Shown here: positions 51,686 through 54,212 of the stretch, piece by piece
How the letters are laid out: every line of letters starts with the position of its first letter
How positions within the stretch are numbered: the stretch's first letter is position 1
Assembly (NCBI GenBank): GCA_017503865.1
Contig: JAFVSI010000039.1
Coordinates: 1 to 54,212, forward strand
Length of the DNA: 54,212 nt
Source: Clostridia bacterium
GTDB taxonomy: Bacteria > Bacillota > Clostridia > Oscillospirales > CAG-272
Reading direction: 5' to 3'
Notes under the pieces: generated by a model
Databases searched by the model: none
Seen by the model: the letters and a program-made list of their open reading frames with translations, nothing else
What the model was told of the DNA's origin: nothing
Made by a program: the position numbers and the translations under genes

Positions 51686-51943
51686 ATGAAAATCAATTGG
51701 CTCGTAAGAATTAAAAACAAAAACTTTTGGCTTGCTATCATTCCCGCTTTGCTTCTGCTTATTCAGGTAGTGGCGGCGGTGTTTGGTATTCAGCTTGACC
51801 TCGGTGACATCGGAAACAAATTGCTTGCCGTTGTCAATGCGGTGTTTGGTGTGCTTGCCATTATCGGCGTAGTAAACGACCCGACCACGAAAGGAATTGC
51901 GGACAGCGACCAAGCTATGACCTATGACAAACCGAAAGAATAA
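51686..51943 (+). CDS. phi-LC3 family holin (second reading)
   Basis: Same 85-residue protein as 11629-11886. Confidence 0.93.
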   Translation: MKINWLVRIKNKNFWLAIIPALLLLIQVVAAVFGIQLDLGDIGNKLLAVVNAVFGVLAIIGVVNDPTTKGIADSDQAMTYDKPKE

Positions 51944-51951
51944 AACAACAT

Positions 51952-51984
51952 AAAGGGAGTGATTTTTGTCACTCCCTTTTTTCT
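51952..51984 (+). terminator. Terminator after the holin (second reading)
   Basis: Same 11-base stem as 11895-11927. Confidence 0.85.
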
Positions 51985-52016
51985 TTTTCTAAAATTACAT
52001 CTTGGGGGAATGACCT

Positions 52017-52409
52017 ATGACAATTAAAGCGTATTCTAAAAAGAAAGACGGAAATAAAAAACTATCTACCAATTTTAGAGTAAAAGAGTTTGCTTGCACA
52101 GACGGAAGCGACCCTATTTTCATTGACTCTGATTTAGTAAATGTTTTGCAGAAGATTAGATCGCATTTCGGAAAGTCCGTGACTATCACTTCCGCATATA
52201 GAACGCCAAGCAAAAATAAAGCTGTCGGCGGTCAAACGTATTCGCAACATCTTTACGGCAGAGCAGCAGATATTAAGGTAAAGGGAGTAACGCCGAAAAA
52301 GGTAGCGGCTTATGCGGAAACTTTACTCAAGAATAAGGGCGGTATCGGAACGTATAATACCTTCACTCATATTGATATTCGCACTACAAAATCTCGGTGG
52401 AAGGGCTAA
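52017..52409 (+). CDS. M15 endolysin (second reading)
   Basis: Same 130-residue protein as 11960-12352. Confidence 0.9.
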   Translation: MTIKAYSKKKDGNKKLSTNFRVKEFACTDGSDPIFIDSDLVNVLQKIRSHFGKSVTITSAYRTPSKNKAVGGQTYSQHLYGRAADIKVKGVTPKKVAAYAETLLKNKGGIGTYNTFTHIDIRTTKSRWKG

Positions 52410-52510
52410 CGCAAGCGGAGAGTGGGAATTTCTTTTGCGTGTGCCTTTTTCTTTGTTGGGTAGAGTATTTGGGCGTTAAAAAAAGAAAGTGGCTTGTAGG
52501 CAAAATTTAA

Positions 52511-52544
52511 GGGTATGAAGCTAATGCTCCATACCCCATTTTTT
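52511..52544 (+). terminator. Terminator after the endolysin (second reading)
   Basis: Same GGGTATG/CATACCC hairpin as 12454-12487. Confidence 0.7.
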
Positions 52545-52707
52545 ATTGCTCTTTGATTTCGTCAAGAAGCTCGCTGATAGTATACGCCTTTAACAGTGTA
52601 GCGTGGGCTTGTGCCATATCCTTTTTATCCTTTGCGGCATCGTGAAGCTCAATGGCTTCGTTCAGCTCTGCTTCAAGATAGGCTATGATTTGCTCGGCTG
52701 TTTTCAT
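52543..52707 (-). CDS. 54-residue helical protein beside attP (second reading)
   Basis: Same leftward small gene as 12486-12650. Confidence 0.7.
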   Translation of the reverse strand: MKTAEQIIAYLEAELNEAIELHDAAKDKKDMAQAHATLLKAYTISELLDEIKEQ

Positions 52708-52728
52708 AGTTTCTCACCCTTTCAAATT

Positions 52729-52776
52729 ATTGTACTTTTATCACTTCACCGAACGGAGCATATACAAAAGTACAAT
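52729..52776. other. attP: Probable attP (second reading)
   Basis: Same 48-base inverted repeat with central AA as 12672-12719. Confidence 0.65.
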
Positions 52777-52783
52777 GTTTTAG

Positions 52784-54205
52784 TTAAAAAAATATAATGC
52801 TCTCGGGCACAATCTTTTTGTTTTCGTCAATAACAAATTCCTTAATAAACGATCTCCAAAACGCCTTTTTGTTTTCCTTTGTGAGCTTTGCGTAAATACC
52901 TCTATAATCTGTTTCCAACACACCCTTTAGAGCATCAATGTTACGTTTGGGCGGTGGCTCGGTTGTGTCAAGCTTTTTCAGCTTTTTCTCAAGTTTGAAG
53001 TATTCAGTATCGTATTCTTCCTCTTCAATACGCCCCTTTCTAAACATCATATTAAGTCGCTCAATTTCAATCTTTATTTGCTCTGCCTTAATAGCGTTAT
53101 TGTTTTTAGGTTGGATTTCTTCTATTGTTTCGACTCTTATCACTTCATTTGTGATGAACTGCTCTAAATTGTCGAGTAGTTGCTTTTCAATCTTACGCTC
53201 ACTTATAGACTTGTTGAACGGGCATATCTTCCGTATACGGCTGGCGTTGCAACGATATGAAAGCACTTCGTACTTCCCGCCTGACTTCGAAAAATTTCCT
53301 GTTAGATTGTTACCGCAACAAGGACACTTTATCAATCCACTAAACAAGAACACTCTATTTGGGGCGGAGTATGCTCTTGCATTTCGCTTCATAATGTCTT
53401 GGATTCGGTCAAATCTCTCTTTAGTGATAAACGGCTCTACATAATTTGCAACACCTTTGTATTCGCCGTATAACAATGTATCGGTCAAAAATCGGTCAAG
53501 CGTAGCCATCGTCATTCTCTTGCCGTACTTGATATTGATATAGCCGAGAGTTGCCGCTTTGCTTTGATGTGTTTCATAGAAATCGAGTATATCAAGTGTC
53601 ATTTCCTCGTTTTTCTTATCCTTGATTAAATATCGGTTTTTCTTTTCGCCTGTGACAGTCCACGGAAATAGAAAACTGTTTGCTCCTGTAACCACTTGCT
53701 TGTTTTTGATACGCATTTTATTGTTGAATTTAATACGTTTGCTTGTCTTTTTCGCTTCGTACTCTGCCATTGTGAGATAGATATTGATTTTAAAAGCAGC
53801 ATCGGGGTCTTCGGGATCAAGGTCAGGCTCTTCAATAGAAAGCCACGTTACTCCCGCTGCACGTAGTTGCTTTTGAGCAGCATAATATTCTTCCACGCTC
53901 CTAAAAAATCGGTCAATGCACTTTATGACAATTACATCTATCTTCCCTGCCTTTGCATCTTCAATCATCTGTGCAAGGGCTTTTCTTTTGCTTATTTCGA
54001 GGGTGGCACTCACCCCTTCGTCTACATATTCACCGACAGACACAAGCTCGTTTTCGGTAGCAAACTCGTCAATCAAATCAAGTTGGTCGCCAATGGTATA
54101 CCCGTTCTTTTTCTGCTCGTCACTTGAACACCTCACATATTTGGCTATTCTTATTACCCTGTTTCTCTCCTGATACCTCAATAACTGTTTGTAACTACCG
54201 TACAT
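52784..54205 (-). CDS. int: Large serine integrase (second reading)
   Basis: Same 473-residue protein as 12727-14148, complete; the window ends seven bases beyond its start codon, so its ribosome site is missing from this copy. Confidence 0.95.
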   Translation of the reverse strand: MYGSYKQLLRYQERNRVIRIAKYVRCSSDEQKKNGYTIGDQLDLIDEFATENELVSVGEYVDEGVSATLEISKRKALAQMIEDAKAGKIDVIVIKCIDRFFRSVEEYYAAQKQLRAAGVTWLSIEEPDLDPEDPDAAFKINIYLTMAEYEAKKTSKRIKFNNKMRIKNKQVVTGANSFLFPWTVTGEKKNRYLIKDKKNEEMTLDILDFYETHQSKAATLGYINIKYGKRMTMATLDRFLTDTLLYGEYKGVANYVEPFITKERFDRIQDIMKRNARAYSAPNRVFLFSGLIKCPCCGNNLTGNFSKSGGKYEVLSYRCNASRIRKICPFNKSISERKIEKQLLDNLEQFITNEVIRVETIEEIQPKNNNAIKAEQIKIEIERLNMMFRKGRIEEEEYDTEYFKLEKKLKKLDTTEPPPKRNIDALKGVLETDYRGIYAKLTKENKKAFWRSFIKEFVIDENKKIVPESIIFF

Positions 54206-54212
54206 TTACATC

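Larger units (their letters stand above)
40058..54212. repeat. Right copy of the 14,155-base terminal duplication
   Basis: Repeats 1-14155. Here the upstream neighbour (39205-40299) is whole, so this copy shows the true junction of the coiled-coil gene with the giant gene. The window ends seven bases after the integrase start codon. Confidence 0.97.

Overview
The window is one temperate bacteriophage genome read more than once round. Bases 1-14155 recur at 40058-54212 at a fixed offset of 40057 bases; every protein in the two copies is the same and all lines I compared match. The simplest reading is a circular, or circularly permuted and terminally redundant, phage molecule of 40,057 bp written out with a 14,155-base overrun. 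No host DNA is visible. Small zinc-binding proteins, a phi-LC3-type holin, a large serine integrase, AGGAGG-type ribosome sites and moderately AT-rich DNA point to a Firmicutes host, probably a gut or rumen Clostridia (inference).

Layout, from the integrase onward: leftward large serine integrase (12727-14148) with a probable attP just beyond its stop; leftward CI-like repressor (14383-14718) facing a rightward Cro-like gene (14884) across a clear divergent promoter/operator region; a long rightward early operon (14884-23477) with an HNH endonuclease, Gp157-like protein, Rad52-type annealing protein, HNHc nuclease, SSB, ASCH protein, DUF1064 nuclease, replisome organizer with internal iterons, and a DUF1492/ArpU-type late regulator ending in a terminator. 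A leftward block (23506-24888) encodes a J-domain protein, Cys-rich and RHH proteins and membrane miniproteins.

The rightward late region begins after a 400-base regulatory stretch containing a probable structured RNA, then a frameshifted DNA methyltransferase, small and large terminase, portal, a DUF2829 (Tad2-like, anti-Thoeris family) protein, scaffold, P22-like coat, receptor-binding or tail proteins, P22 gp4- and gp10-like head-completion proteins, a coiled-coil virion protein, and a 3270-residue polyvalent protein carrying a zincin, a methyltransferase-like domain and two ADP-ribosyltransferase-like domains. The lysis module follows (XkdX-like protein, small membrane protein, papain-like protease, holin, M15 endolysin). 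The absence of tape-measure, tail-tube and tail-sheath genes, together with P22-like head completion genes, indicates a short-tailed (podovirus) virion.

Most notable: the giant, presumably injected polyvalent protein; the three-stem RNA before the packaging genes; a candidate anti-Thoeris protein in the capsid operon; terminator-like hairpins inside structural genes; two gene fossils in the early operon; and a zinc-ribbon protein in the tail region.
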